From positions 555,901,142 to 555,965,141 of the forward strand of contig NC_134355.1 in NCBI RefSeq assembly GCF_048569485.1: a stretch of 64,000 bases of DNA. Reading direction: 5' to 3'. The notes below the pieces were generated by a model. That model did not search any database, was not told the DNA's origin, and worked only from the letters and a program-made list of their open reading frames with translations. Made by a program: the position numbers and the translations under genes. This stretch comes from Anomaloglossus baeobatrachus. Taxonomy: Eukaryota > Chordata > Amphibia > Anura > Aromobatidae. Positions 22,638 through 32,124 of the stretch are shown here, piece after piece (position 1 is the stretch's first letter; every line of letters starts with the position of its first letter).

Positions 22638-23091
22638 GCACTGTCTTATATAGACAGGTGTGTGATTTTCCAAATCAAGTCCTATCAGTTTAAACACAGC
22701 TGGACTCCAATGAAGGCGTAGAACCATCTCAAGGGGATCACAAGGAAATGGACAGCATGTGACTTTAATATGAGTGTCTGAGGAAAGGGTCTGAATACTT
22801 ATGACCATGTGATATTTCAGTTTTCCTTATTTATAAAATTTGCAAAAATGTCTACATTTCTGTTTTTTGTCTGTCAGGATGGGGTGCAGAGTGTACATTA
22901 ATGAGGGGAAAAAAATGAACTTTTTTTGAATCTACCAAATGTCTGCAACGAAAAATTTAAAGGGGTCTGAATACTTTCCATACCCACTGTATATTATATT
23001 ATTATTATTATTATTATTACTACTATTACACCTACTACATATTAGGATAGAATCTTGGAGATGGGAATAAACCTTTAAAAGTAGAAAACAG

Positions 23092-23215
23092 TTTGGCAAG
23101 AAACACAACTTAATATCATTATTATAAATAAAAAAAAATATTGATTGAACTAGATGGACTTAGAGTCTCCCTTCAACCTTAAAAACTATGATACTATGAT
23201 TCAGAAGACCTATGA
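23092..23215. repeat. Short CR1/L2-type LINE 3' fragment
   Basis: GAACTAGATGGACTTAGAGT followed by CAACCTTAAAAACTATGATA resembles the 3' region of CR1/L2-type LINEs common in frogs (TTGAACTNGATGGAC...CAACCTTANNAACTATG). It is a fragment only. Confidence 0.5.
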
Positions 23216-23399
23216 CAAAATGACACAGGTTTGAACCACAGTGACCTACAAGTTTTCTTCTAACTGATCGTTGTTAGTTTTATCTTTATTGGTCTAATGT
23301 TTATAGTCGAAATACTCACATTTATTCCCTGGTTGGATGCGTTATATATTATGTCACACTTATGTTGATGCATTTATTAGCGTGGGATCTTGATTTTGT

Positions 23400-23740
23400 C
23401 ACTATAACCTAACATACTGATCCAGAGGAAGGTAAAAACCCCACGAGGCAGACACTAATAGCGCCATTCCTTCCCGACTCCACCTACGACAATCAGACTA
23501 GTTCCCTGGATCCACGCTTAATCACACAGCACATAGCCAGTAATATTATATATTTCAGTAAAGACATCCAGGCCTCTCTTGAATTTTAGTACTGAATTGA
23601 CCACTACAATATTATGTAGTAGAGAGTTCCATAGTTTCACTGCTCTTACAGTAAAGAATGTGCGTCCGTGATTATGATTAACCCTTTCCCAGATACTGGA
23701 GGTACCAGTACTCCCTACTTTGTAGTGCATCCCCACAAAT
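23400..23740 (-). repeat. Interspersed repeat with RT C-terminal-like text
   Basis: The minus strand carries RTFFTVRAVKLWNSLLHN followed by LKFKRGLDVF. This is like the RxxFFxxRxxxxWNxLP...FKxxLD ending of non-LTR reverse transcriptases. The plus strand contains AACCCCACGAGGCAGACACT, a phrase I associate with a dispersed frog repeat. It could be either a LINE tail or an unclassified repeat. Confidence 0.45.
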
Positions 23741-23824
23741 GAAAAAATTAGTTTAAAAGAACTGAAGTCCTCAGTGGTTGATACCTTTTAATGGCTAACT
23801 GAAAAGATGGTAATAATTGCAAGC

Positions 23825-23853
23825 TTTCGAGACTACTCAGGTCTCTTCATCAG
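23825..23853 (-). ncRNA. Hammerhead-like core, left arm copy
   Basis: On the minus strand CTGATGA, an A, GAGAC with loop CTGAGTA and GTCTC, then GAAA: a hammerhead-type core with a five-pair stem II. An extra A after CTGATGA departs from the canonical motif, and no complete cleavage strand was found. It is a candidate, not an active ribozyme. Confidence 0.3.
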
Positions 23854-24082
23854 GCATGGTATAACACAAAATCTGAAGAGTCACATATTTATACACAACA
23901 GGACATAGAATGGGGCAGCAAAAAAAAAAAAAAAAACCAACCAAGTTATATAAAAGTTATATTCCAAGTTATATTCTGTTTTATATAACTTGGTTGTTGT
24001 TTTGTTTTGTTTTTTTACTGCCCCATTCTATGTCCTGTTGTGTATAAATATGTGACTCTTCAGATTTTGTGTTATACCATGC

Positions 24083-24111
24083 CTGATGAAGAGACCTGAA
24101 TAGTCTCGAAA
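24083..24111 (+). ncRNA. Hammerhead-like core, right arm copy
   Basis: CTGATGA (24083-24089), an extra A, stem GAGAC/GTCTC around loop CTGAATA, then GAAA (24108-24111). It differs from the left-arm copy by one base in the loop. The same caveats apply. Confidence 0.3.
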
Positions 24112-24862
24112 GCTGCTATTATTACCATCTTTTCAGTTAGCCATTAAAAAGGTATCAACCACTGAGGACTTCAGTTCTTTTAAACAATTTTTTTATCTCT
24201 ACTGGCTAACACGGTACAAAGATATATTTTACTTCCCCACAAATGGACATTTCGGTGTGTCCTAGCGATCATACAGGCACAGGAGCAGCACACACAATCA
24301 CCGCTGAGGGCTCGAGAGAAGTGATAGCTGAGCTCCGGCTGCCTCTCTGGCAAATGGTACAGGCAGTATTTCAGAAACAATCTTCATGGTCCTTGCTTTC
24401 AGCTTACAGCCTAATTCCTTGAAATCATCTTTAAGGACTTTCCACCTATCTGTAACTGTCATGTGTCCTGATGTGCACCATGACCGCTGCGTCCTCACCA
24501 GTCCCTCCCAGTAATCAGTAAACACGATGTACAGAACTCGAGCGGCAGGAAGACAACACACTGTTCAACAACCCCTGCCTTTGTGACAGATCGCCCTATC
24601 TATCCCCTAATAAAGGAGTCCCCCACTACCAGCACCTGCTGGCCTGACCGCACTCCTGTTTACCCCCTTACTGGAGCAGACACTCCTCCGGCTTTCACAG
24701 GACGTGTCTTGCTCTAGAAGTGCTACTCCTGTACTGACACCCCACTCAACTGAAAACTTAGCAAAACTTGTTGGGGTGTGCCAGATCAGGACTAGCCTCC
24801 TTGGCTCCCTCTACCCCACCTTCTGTCACCCAGCTAGCTGCTTCACTGTTCTGCAGATCCAT

Positions 24863-25883
24863 ACCGTGTTTTTCCAAAAAATAAGCCCTCCCCCAAAAAT
24901 AAGCCCTAGGAGAGATTTACATCATATTCAGAGCAAGGCTTAAATATAAGACATCCCCTGAAAATAAGCCCTAGTCGCGGTTCAATAATGAAGTGTCCAT
25001 GCAGCTAAAAAAATTACAGATACTGCTGGACACTTCATTATAGACAGCAGACACCCTGCAATCATTCTCACCAGACGCCGAGCAGAGGACCTGCAGTGAT
25101 CGCACCCATGTACATCAGATCTCTCATACCATCTCTCATACCATCACACACACACACTCACCACACACTCACCACACACTCACCACACACTCACCACACA
25201 CTCACCACACACTCACCACACACTCCACACACTCCACACACTCCACACACTCCACACACTCCACACACTCCACACACTCCACACACTCCACACACTCCAC
25301 ACACTCCACACACTCCACACACTCCACACACTCCACACACTCCACACACTCCACACACTCCACACACTCCACACACTCCACACACTCCACACACTCCACA
25401 CCACACACACACTCCACACCACACACACACCACACACTCCACATCCAGCGATACAAATTTCTTCTGGCTGGCAGAGAATCCTAAGAAGCAGTGCGGTGGA
25501 ACGCATCGGTGTGTTTCACTGCCGAGTCCTCCAAGCATTGCACTGCACTGCATCCTATCTTTCCCTGCTGGCTGAAAGAAATCAGTATTGCTGGATGTGG
25601 TGAATGTGTGTGCGCGATCTGATGTGTGATTGTGTGATCTGATGTATGTGAGTGTGTCGGCCAGAAGAAGGGGATGCAGCATGGAGCTTACCTACTGGGA
25701 GTGCCCGCCAAAGATCACAGGAGGACCAGGGAGCCATGCAGACGTATTAGGTCTGCGGGGATAAACTTACCCACAACCATGTTTCTCCAAGAAAAGGACC
25801 TACCACAAAAATAAGCCCTAGCGCTTTTTTGGGGGGCAAAACAAGTATGAGACAGTGTCTTATTTTTTGGAAAAACACAGTTT
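24863..25883 (+). mobile_element. Non-autonomous DNA transposon, AAAATAAGCCCTAG family, good copy
   Basis: Terminal inverted repeats are CGTGTTTTTCCAAAAAATAA at the left and the complement of CTGTGTTTTTCCAAAAAATA at the right. GATCC occurs just outside both ends, compatible with a short target duplication. The interior has the AAAATAAGCCCT repeats, a large CA-rich minisatellite and the GGGAGCCATGCAGACG block shared with 360-1095. There is no transposase. Confidence 0.75.
25157..25400. repeat. CACACTCCA minisatellite
   Basis: About six copies of an 11-bp unit (CTCACCACACA) pass into about twenty copies of a 9-bp unit (CACACTCCA), then irregular CA repeats. The 9-bp period reads as Pro-His-Thr on one strand and Val/Cys/Gly-type text on the other. 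The long open frames over it are therefore artefacts of period 3. Confidence 0.95.
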
Positions 25884-26337
25884 GATCCTCCCCCACAACT
25901 ACCTCAGTGAGCAGCAAACTCCTTTCCATACTATCAATGGATGTCACTGCTGCAGCCGTTCATTTAGATCCAGTAGCTGGGCTTCCAAATCCACAATATG
26001 CACATATCAGCATGCACCCTCACATGGGTGTTCAGGGATTGCATACATGGGACAAGATGTACACTGGATGGCATTGTCACTAATGGAGCACAAATTCCTA
26101 ATGGGGATTACACAACACAGGAATATTATGACTCCCTTCTGATAAATTATAAAATTTATCATCCTAAGAAAATTCATGAAAAGTGGAGGGGGGGGGGTGG
26201 ACACACCCGTATGCCATAGACGTTAGTCATTGGAATACCCCTTTACAATGTAAGATACTAAGAATTGCAAACATCATATCCGATACATTTGTGGCATACA
26301 TTTCCTCAAAACATACAGAAAAAAAAGATGTAGGTAC

Positions 26338-26453
26338 CTGCATATGTTCTGGTGAAGTTTTTCTTGCAGATCTATAAAATTTTCATATCGATCCTGGGTG
26401 AATGTTATGTTCCGGAGCACAGCGGCCACCGCAAAGGGGCGAACTGAAGAGGT
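26338..26453 (-). CDS. FARSB: FARSB coding exon 5
   Basis: 116 bp, residues 115-152 plus two bases of Arg153. It encodes [20 protein letters not shown] then [18 protein letters not shown]. The [11 protein letters not shown] block is nearly invariant in vertebrate FARSB as I recall it, and marks the start of the B3/B4 domain. The acceptor is ...GCATTAG and the donor AG|GTACCT. Entry phase is 0 and exit phase 2, fitting exon 6. Confidence 0.96.
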
Positions 26454-26885
26454 CTAATGCACAGAAGAGCACAGGTATTAGTCACAGGAACAGAGGACAG
26501 TATTACCGAATATTAACATGAAAATATACAAAGATGATGGAAAATACAAGAAGCTGTCCTTATGGGGGGGTGCATTAGAGCTGCTGGGGTCTGGAGCTAC
26601 ATTTCATGGATGGGATCATGAATTCACACATGGGCTGATTTACATAGAAAGAGAAGATGCTCCATCACTCTGTGCCCTTGGTAGACGTGCACTTTTCCAA
26701 CATAACAATTGTTCCAAAACCCACATTTGGTGCAATTCTGAAGAGCAGGGCGAAAGTGATTCAGTGGCCAAATGTCTCCTGACCTGAAACCAACCAAACC
26801 TACATTTTTCAGCATATCTGATAAGTGTTCTTTAGAAAAATTGCAAGGCTGTGTCTCAGTGTTCGGGATTTCCAATTTGCTTCTG
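26454..26885. other. FARSB intron 4, unassigned part
   Basis: I see no recognisable repeat, exon or RNA gene in this stretch, which follows exon 5 on its 5' side. Confidence 0.5.
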
Positions 26886-26889
26886 AAGG

Positions 26890-27490
26890 ATCTTGCCCTT
26901 TGTTAACATGGAGTTTTCTGTTCTGTTGCCCTACTTCCTGTTCATCTGTTTAAAAGCCCACCCCTAAGCTTAGTCTAGTTGCTTGAGTAAACTGCTTCCT
27001 GTCTACTCCTGCCCTGCTGCTCTCGTTTCCTGGTTGTTATTTTGGATCCTGGTGAATCACCCGACACCGGCCCTGGGCTCCACCTGGTCTATCAAGCTGT
27101 GGCCTCACTGGTCCCGGACTCCGTCTGCCGTCCCTAGTCAGCGCTTGTGCCCGGTCCCTTCCGGTCCATATCCACCCTAGAACCCACGTTCCACATCATG
27201 TACGGACATTTTTGGACGATAACCTGTTGCTCTTTCGTGTCCCGGCTGCTGCGCATTTAGGCCTTCGGGGGTGATCGCCAGACAGCCCCTGTATAGGGGT
27301 TCGCTCCTGGTGGCCTCCCTGGGGGAGTCCCCCTTGCTCCGAACCTGGCAGGTATATACTGTGTTTATGTTATTTTCTGTGTACATATTGTGGTTACATA
27401 TTATAAAACTTCTTTGCACCAAGAACCCGTCTCTGGATGTTATTGCCCTAACGAGATCGAAATCCTCAGTTCATACAACAGTATTACACT
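26890..27490 (+). repeat. Possible solo LTR of a Gypsy-type retroelement (fossil)
   Basis: The stretch has the general layout of frog Gypsy-type LTRs: a TTTAAAAGCCCACCCC segment, C/T-rich CCTGCCCTGCTGCTCTCG text, and a 3' part with TTATAAAACTTCTTTGCACC followed by GTCTCTGGATGTTATTGCCC. No internal coding region adjoins it. The ends are not exactly resolved. Confidence 0.35.
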
Positions 27491-27581
27491 ATGGCAGGCA
27501 ACTGATATTTTAAATAAAAGAGGCAGGCACAGACTGGTGATAGGTCGCCTTTATCTAGATCTGCTCTGTATCTTCCAGCTA

Positions 27582-28943
27582 CACAACTCAGAAAAAAGTT
27601 AGGGATATTTGGCTCAGGTGAAATGTAAAAAGTTCACGCTACAGTAATATTTTATCATATAAGTAGGTCGTTTACGTAGAAGCATGAGATGGTGATTTCC
27701 TCATCTCAAACAATTTATTGAAATAAAAGCCAACAACAGTGGTGATTATACCCCACACCCCAAAAAATGTCAATGTCTCAATAACATGCTATGTGTGAAT
27801 TGTAAAGCGCTGCGGAATATGTTGGCGCTATAGAAATAAATATTATTATTATGTGGCCTTGAGCAATTACAGCTGACAATGTCTCCTGCTGCTCACAAGT
27901 GGAGTTATCATCTGCTGAGGAATGGCATCCCACTCTTCTTGAAGGGTGGCTCACAGGTCATTTAGGTTCTGGGGTACAGAATTACGTCCTCTACACGGCG
28001 ACTCAGCTGATCCCTTAGATTTTCTATGGGATTCAGGTCTGGAGAAAATGCAGGACACTCCATTTGAGGTGCCCCAGTCTCCAGCAGCCGTTCCCAAACG
28101 ATGCAAACTCGAGGTGGAGCATTGTAGTCTATGAAGATGAAATTAGGCCTGTGTTGTTCATGCAGGGGCACAATGACTGGATTACTGATGTTATTCAAGT
28201 ACTATGGGCTTGTCACTGTACAATTCACAAAGCATTGGACAGTTCTGTACTGACTAGACACACTGGCCCACACTGTAACACCAACAGCTCGAAAGGCTCA
28301 TCTGGTGACAACAGTGTCTGATGTCTAACGCTTTCCTTGAGATCACCAACATTGTTGCCAGCCATCATTTCTACTCAGCGTGAATCAACTTTCATCAGTG
28401 AACAGCACTAGAGCCCACCGGTCCCCCGTCCAGGGTAGACAACGCCTGTTCCTGGTGGTGTGGTCAGGTACTCTTGCAAGTCCACTTTTATGTTCTCTAT
28501 GACTCTTCCACTCTCTCTGTATCTCTGTTGAAACATGCTGATGACACTCTGAGCTCAGTAGCCACTTCTATCTGAGAACACCCTGCTTGAAGCCTCACAA
28601 TGGCGAGGTACTGTTGATCAATTGTTGGGTGTCTTCTTGGTCTCATGATGTCAAAATGTGAACAGCATGATGAGGAGGACTGTTTAATACCAATTCTAAC
28701 TGCATGCAGAAATGTATTGGGTAGGTCATGGATAAAACACCTGTTGTGAATTTTGCCATTAAGCTCCTTGTTAGAGAAGAGCGAGTTGTACAAAAGCACT
28801 GAAACATTGAACAGTTGCACATGTGCACTCAAAAGTGTAGAGAAGGTCACATTGAGTTCCCCTGAAAAATTAGAGGGCATTTTAGGATTATCCTGAGATT
28901 TTACCTGAAAGGCAAATATCCCTAACTTTTTTTGTGAGTTAAG
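27582..28943 (-). mobile_element. Second Tc1/mariner-like transposon, defective
   Basis: TA flanks are at 27580-27581 and 28944-28945. Terminal inverted repeats are AACTCAGAAAAAAGTTAGGG at the left and AACTCACAAAAAAAGTTAGG (complement) at the right, extending through GGATATTTG. The minus strand codes transposase remnants: MRPRRHPTIDQQYLAIVRLQ then AGCSQIEVATELRVSSACFN (helix-turn-helix), and further down DLNPIENLRDQL with the catalytic Glu. Frameshifts and stops are frequent. An L2/SINE-type tail is embedded near 27795-27850. It lies in FARSB intron 4. Confidence 0.85.
27795..27853 (+). repeat. L2/V-SINE-type 3' tail
   Basis: GTAAAGCGCTGCGGAATATG followed by TTGGCGCTATAGAAATAAAT and an ATT repeat is the common 3' tail of L2-group LINEs and their SINEs in amphibians. 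It lies inside the Tc1-like element and is therefore younger than it. Confidence 0.75.
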
Positions 28944-29011
28944 TATATGTATCTAACATGGAGGACATACATTGATCATGACACAGAACTATAAATGAAG
29001 GAAAGTCTCAC

Positions 29012-29084
29012 CTCCTCTGTGATGAACAGTCTTTGTAGCTGACTATCAGCGGGTGTAATCCTCTTATATCTAGGGGCATCAATC
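29012..29084 (-). CDS. FARSB: FARSB coding exon 4
   Basis: 73 bp. It completes Arg90 and encodes IDAPRYKRITPADSQLQRLF then ITEE (residues 91-114). It is less conserved than its neighbours but keeps the APxYKR and ITEE landmarks of the human protein. The acceptor is ...CTGTACAG and the donor GAG|GTGAGA. Entry phase is 2 and exit phase 0. Confidence 0.94.
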
Positions 29085-29353
29085 CTGTACAGAAGAAATA
29101 TTAGCACATAATGTAAGTATTACGGTGCGTTCCAAATAGATACACATAATGCATAATAGACTGTGCATAAAGCAAATAACGTACAGAAAGGGACCTGCTG
29201 GAGGCATCTTAAAGTGGTCGTTCACTACTTCATTGTTTAATTTTCAATAAAAACGCCATATATTTCCCTCCTGTACCGGCGACGTTCCAGTAATGTCCGT
29301 GCTGGGTCTCCAGTGACATTGGGAGCACTGCAGCCAATCAGCGGCCTCTATTA

Positions 29354-31045
29354 GGCTACATGCGCACGCTGCTTCTTTTTCGTGTTCACAAACTGCAGCC
29401 AAAACTGCAGCCAAAACTGCACCTTGTCAGAGAGAGACTGGAAATGTCACAAAAAATGTAGGTGCTTTTTTGGTGCGTTTTTGGCTGCAGTTTTGTCAAC
29501 AATTGTTTCATGTATTTTTCAGTTCAAACAAGCCCATAAAGCTTGTTGAATTGAAAGAAAGAAAAAAATTAGAAATAAATAATTAAAAAAAAACTGGCGT
29601 GCGGTCCCCCCCAATTTTAATACCAGCCAGATAAAGCCAAACGGCTGAAGTCTGGTATTCTCAGGATGGGGAGCTCCACGTTATGGGGAGCCCCCCAGTC
29701 TAACAATATCAGTCATCAGCCGCCCAGAATGGCCGCATCCATTAGATGCGACAGTTCTGGGACTGTACCCGGCTCTTCCCGATTTGCCCTGGTGCGTTGG
29801 CAAATCGGGGTAATAAGGAGTTATTGGCAGCCCATAGCTGCCAATAAGTCCTAGATTAATCATGTCAGGCGTCTCCCCGAGATACCTTCCATGATTAATC
29901 TGTAAATTACAGTAAATAAACACCCACCTGAAAAAATCCTTTATTAGAAATAAAAAACACTAACAAATTCCCTCGTTCTCCCATTTAATAAACCCCTAAA
30001 AGCCCTCTATGTCCGGCGTAATCCAGGATGGTCCAGCGCCGCTTCCAGCTCTGCTGCATGGAGGTGACCGTAGAAGCAGCAGACACCGCCGCTCCGGTCA
30101 GCTCCACGCAGCAACTGAAGAGAGCCGCACGATCAGCTGAGCTGTCACTGAGGTTACCCGCGGCCACCGCTGAACCCAGCGGTGGCCGCGAGTAACCTCA
30201 GTGACAGCTCAGCTGATCGCGCTACTGCGTGGAGCTGACAGGAGCGTGGAGGACGGGACTATCAGTGGCGGCGGTGGCAGCGAGAGGGGTCCATCATCTC
30301 CCCTGTGCGTGCACGCTGGGGACAGCGGTACTTCGGGGAACACGTGAAGAACGGGACTATCAGCGGTGGCGGCAGCGAGAGGGAAAAATCAATGTTTTCA
30401 GCTGCCAATGTCCATCCCCCTCTCGCTGCCGCCACTGATAGTCCCGTCCTCCACGTGTTCCCCGAAGTACCGCTGTCCCCAGCGTGCACGCACAGGGGAG
30501 ATGATGTGGAGGACGGGACTATCAGCGGCGGCGGTGGCAGCGAGAGAGGGATGGACATTGGCAGCTGAAAACATTGATTTTTTCCCTCTCGCTGCCGCCG
30601 CCGCTGATAATCCCATCCTTCACATCATCTCCCCTGGGGACAGCGGTACTTCGGGGAACATGTGGAGGACGGGACGGGACCACTTGCCTGTTACCTCACT
30701 TCCTGACAAATCACCTGCGTTTTTGGTACCAAAAACGCAGGTAAAAGGCAGGTAAAATGCACCACTTTTGATTAGCATGCATTTTCCCTGCGTTTTTGAT
30801 GCCCTCATTGATTTCAATGGGTGACAAATGTTGACAAAAACGCAGGAAGAATGAACATGCTGCATTTTTTTTGTCACAAACTTTTGACAAAAAAAACGCT
30901 GACAAATAAACTGCAATGTGCGCATGACAAATCTGACTTCTCATAGACTTTGCTGGGAAGTCAGATGTCACAAAGTTCTGCTGACAAAACTGCAGCCAAA
31001 AAAGCAGCAAAAAAGCAGGAAAAAAAGCAGCGTGCGCATGTAGCC
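29354..31045. mobile_element. Foldback element FB1 (Harbinger-type ends)
   Basis: Ends GGCTACATGCGCACGCTGCT and the complement of GGCTACATGCGCACGCTGCT match for about 20 bases, flanked by TTA and TAA. The interior includes a long segment (about 29580-30240) related to the foldback near 35.9-38.3 kb, and a zig-zag array at 30225-30690. There is no transposase. Confidence 0.75.
30225..30690. repeat. Alternating inverted array inside FB1
   Basis: A roughly 130-bp module with GAGGACGGGACTATCAG, CACGCTGGGGACAGCGGTAC and CAGCTGCCAATGTCCATCC appears at least four times in alternating orientation (plus, minus, plus, minus). Each neighbour pair can form a long hairpin. The modules are highly similar. 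Confidence 0.85.
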
Positions 31046-31235
31046 TAAGGCTGCTGTACTCTCACTTTCTGTGGACGATGCTCGGTGCGAGAGAAAAGTA
31101 TAACGTGTTTTTATTTTCAAATAAAGTAATATATTATTTAAAAATGGATTGTCCAAGTAGTGCACAACCCCTTTATTTTCTAAGTTAAAGGAGCTGTCCA
31201 ATTTGTGACAGAGCTACTAACTGCTATTTACCAAT

Positions 31236-32124
31236 AAAGGGGTTGTCCGGGACGTTAACACTGATGACCTCTCCTTAGGATAAGTCATCAGTCTGATTGG
31301 TGGGAGAGTGACACTCGGAGACCCCACCAATCAGCTCTTCTTGGCGCCAGAGGCCAGAACTGCTCGGTCCTTGCTAGTACATAACCACCCCCTATTCAAA
31401 TCAATATGGGGCGTAGGTGCAGTACCCAGGACGGCCACTATTCCGTGGACGGAGCTGTGCTGTGAACTGCAACTGAGTAGTTCCGGGTGTCGCACCCTCC
31501 AATCAATCAGACATTGACATACAGACATAATGACTTATCCTAAAGTCTTAGGCCGGCGTCACACGGTACGATCGATCGTGCGATCGCATGAGTGCTCGTA
31601 CCAGCCCCCGTCGTTTGTGCGTCACGGGCAATTAGTTGCCCGTGGTGCACAAAGTTGTTAACCCCCGTCACACGCACTTACCTCCCTCACGTTGTCGCTG
31701 TGGGCGGCGAATATCCTCTTCCTGAAGAGGGAGGGACGTTTGGCGTCACAGCGACGTCACACAGCGGCCGGCCAATAGAAGTGGAGGTGCGGAGATGAGC
31801 GGGACGTAACATCCCGCCCACCTCCTTCCTTCCGCATTGCCGGCGGGACGCAGGTAAGCTGTGTTCGTCGTTCTCGGGGTGTCACACAGAGCGATGTGTG
31901 CTGCCTCGGGAACCATGAACAACCGGAGCACAGAAGGAGGAACGACATTTTTAAAATGAGCGATGTGTCAACGAGCAACGATGAGGTGAGTATTTTTACT
32001 CGTTCACAGTCGTTCGGAGGTGTCACACGGTACGACATCTCTAAAGATGCCGGATGTGCGTCACAAATTCCATGAACCCGACGACATATCGCACCGTGTG
32101 ACGCCGGCATTACACAACCCCTTT
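31236..32124. mobile_element. TTAAAGGGGTTGTCC-type element interrupted by FB2
   Basis: The left end AAAGGGGTTGTCCGGGACG... and right end ...CACAACCCCTTT are complementary. Subterminal text CTTAGGATAAGTCATCAG and its partner ATGACTTATCCTAAAG bracket the middle. FB2 is inserted between CTAAAGTC and CACAACCCC in the right arm with TTA on both sides. This family is frequent in frogs (from memory). Confidence 0.65.
31551..32109. mobile_element. Foldback element FB2
   Basis: Ends GGCCGGCGTCACACGGTACG and the complement (TGCCGGCGTCACACGGTGCG) are flanked by TTA at 31548-31550 and 32110-32112. The interior shares AACGACGAACA-type and CGGATGTGCGTCAC phrases with FB10 and FB14. No coding. Confidence 0.85.

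Larger units (their letters stand above)
15433..22989 (-). mobile_element. Tc1/mariner transposon interrupted by DIRS copy 3
   Basis: Terminal inverted repeats CAGTGGGTATGGAAAGTGTT (15433) and the complement of CAGTGGGTATGGAAAGTATT (ending 22989) lie between TA dinucleotides at 15431-15432 and 22990-22991, the Tc1 target site. The repeats continue inward to TAAATTTTTC, the ATTCAAAAAA tract and the AATGTACACTCTGCAC block. DIRS copy 3 sits in the left repeat, between ATTCAAAAAA and GTTCATTTTT. Without it the transposon is about 1.5 kb, normal for Tc1. It lies in the right arm of the palindromic MITE. Confidence 0.93.
9514..23087. mobile_element. Palindromic TTAA-flanked MITE (T2/Kolobok-like), split by later insertions
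   Basis: The pieces are 9514-9574, 15183-15432 and 22990-23087. Joined in order they form one imperfect palindrome of about 400 bp. Its outer arms are TTTCCATCTCCAAGATCC near 9525 and its complement near 23060, both followed inward by ATATGTAGTAGGTGTAATA. Its inner arms are GAAATGTAGTATAGTT at 15211 and its complement near 15400. The outer ends read TTAAAGAAG and TTAAAGGTT, close to the TTAAAGGRR ends described for the Xenopus T2 family. DIRS copy 2 sits in the left arm and the Tc1 element in the right arm, both inside TAA/TTA-rich tracts. Confidence 0.8.
23743..24235. mobile_element. Inverted pair of Penelope-like (Neptune-type) end fragments
   Basis: Two roughly 190-bp arms, 23743-23940 and 24000-24190, are near-perfect inverted copies (AACTGAAGTCCTCAGTGGTT and its complement). 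They surround an A-rich centre with its own small inverted repeat (AAGTTATATAAAAG / TTTTATATAACTT). The right side runs into GGCTAACACGGTACAAAGAT, a phrase typical of Penelope-like element tails in vertebrates. Inverted truncated copies are characteristic of that class. The family assignment is from memory, not a search. Confidence 0.55.
24250..26130 (-). pseudogene. CR1-type LINE ORF1 fragment (SGNH-esterase-like), interrupted by a DNA transposon
   Basis: The pieces are 24250-24862 and 25884-26130. The minus strand near 24600 reads LVVGDSFIRG, the Ser block of the SGNH/GDSL esterase-like domain in ORF1 of CR1-type LINEs. It is followed by VCCLPAARV and DDFKELGCKLKARTMKIVSE, in the usual spacing. 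The second piece encodes MTSIDSMERSLLLTEVVVGE, matching the linker before the esterase domain. Stops and frameshifts make it a dead fragment. The transposon at 24863-25883 splits it. Confidence 0.7.
29213..31173. mobile_element. T2-like TTAA element carrying a large foldback insertion
   Basis: The left end TTAA (29209) AGTGGTCGTTCACTACTT and the right end, complement of AAAGGGGTTGTGCACTACTT, form terminal inverted repeats; both continue into ACG-containing AT-rich text. The 3-bp-flanked foldback 29354-31045 occupies most of the interior. Ends of TTAAAGGGG type suggest the T2/Kolobok group. The right TTAA has decayed to TTAT. Confidence 0.6.

Noticed and set aside
24180-24380. Independent small gene in 24.2-24.6 kb
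   Set aside because: The text aligns with the esterase-like domain of CR1-type LINE ORF1 and contains stops.
25157-25400. CRISPR-like regular array
   Set aside because: Units are contiguous with no spacers, and this is a vertebrate nuclear sequence.
25096-25682. Long open frames of Pro-His-Thr or Cys-Gly-Val repeats on both strands
   Set aside because: They are produced by the 9-bp minisatellite, whose period is a multiple of three; no start context or conserved domain.
30229-30755. Overlapping open frames with GGSERGMDIG-type text
   Set aside because: They arise from alternating inverted repeat modules in FB1.
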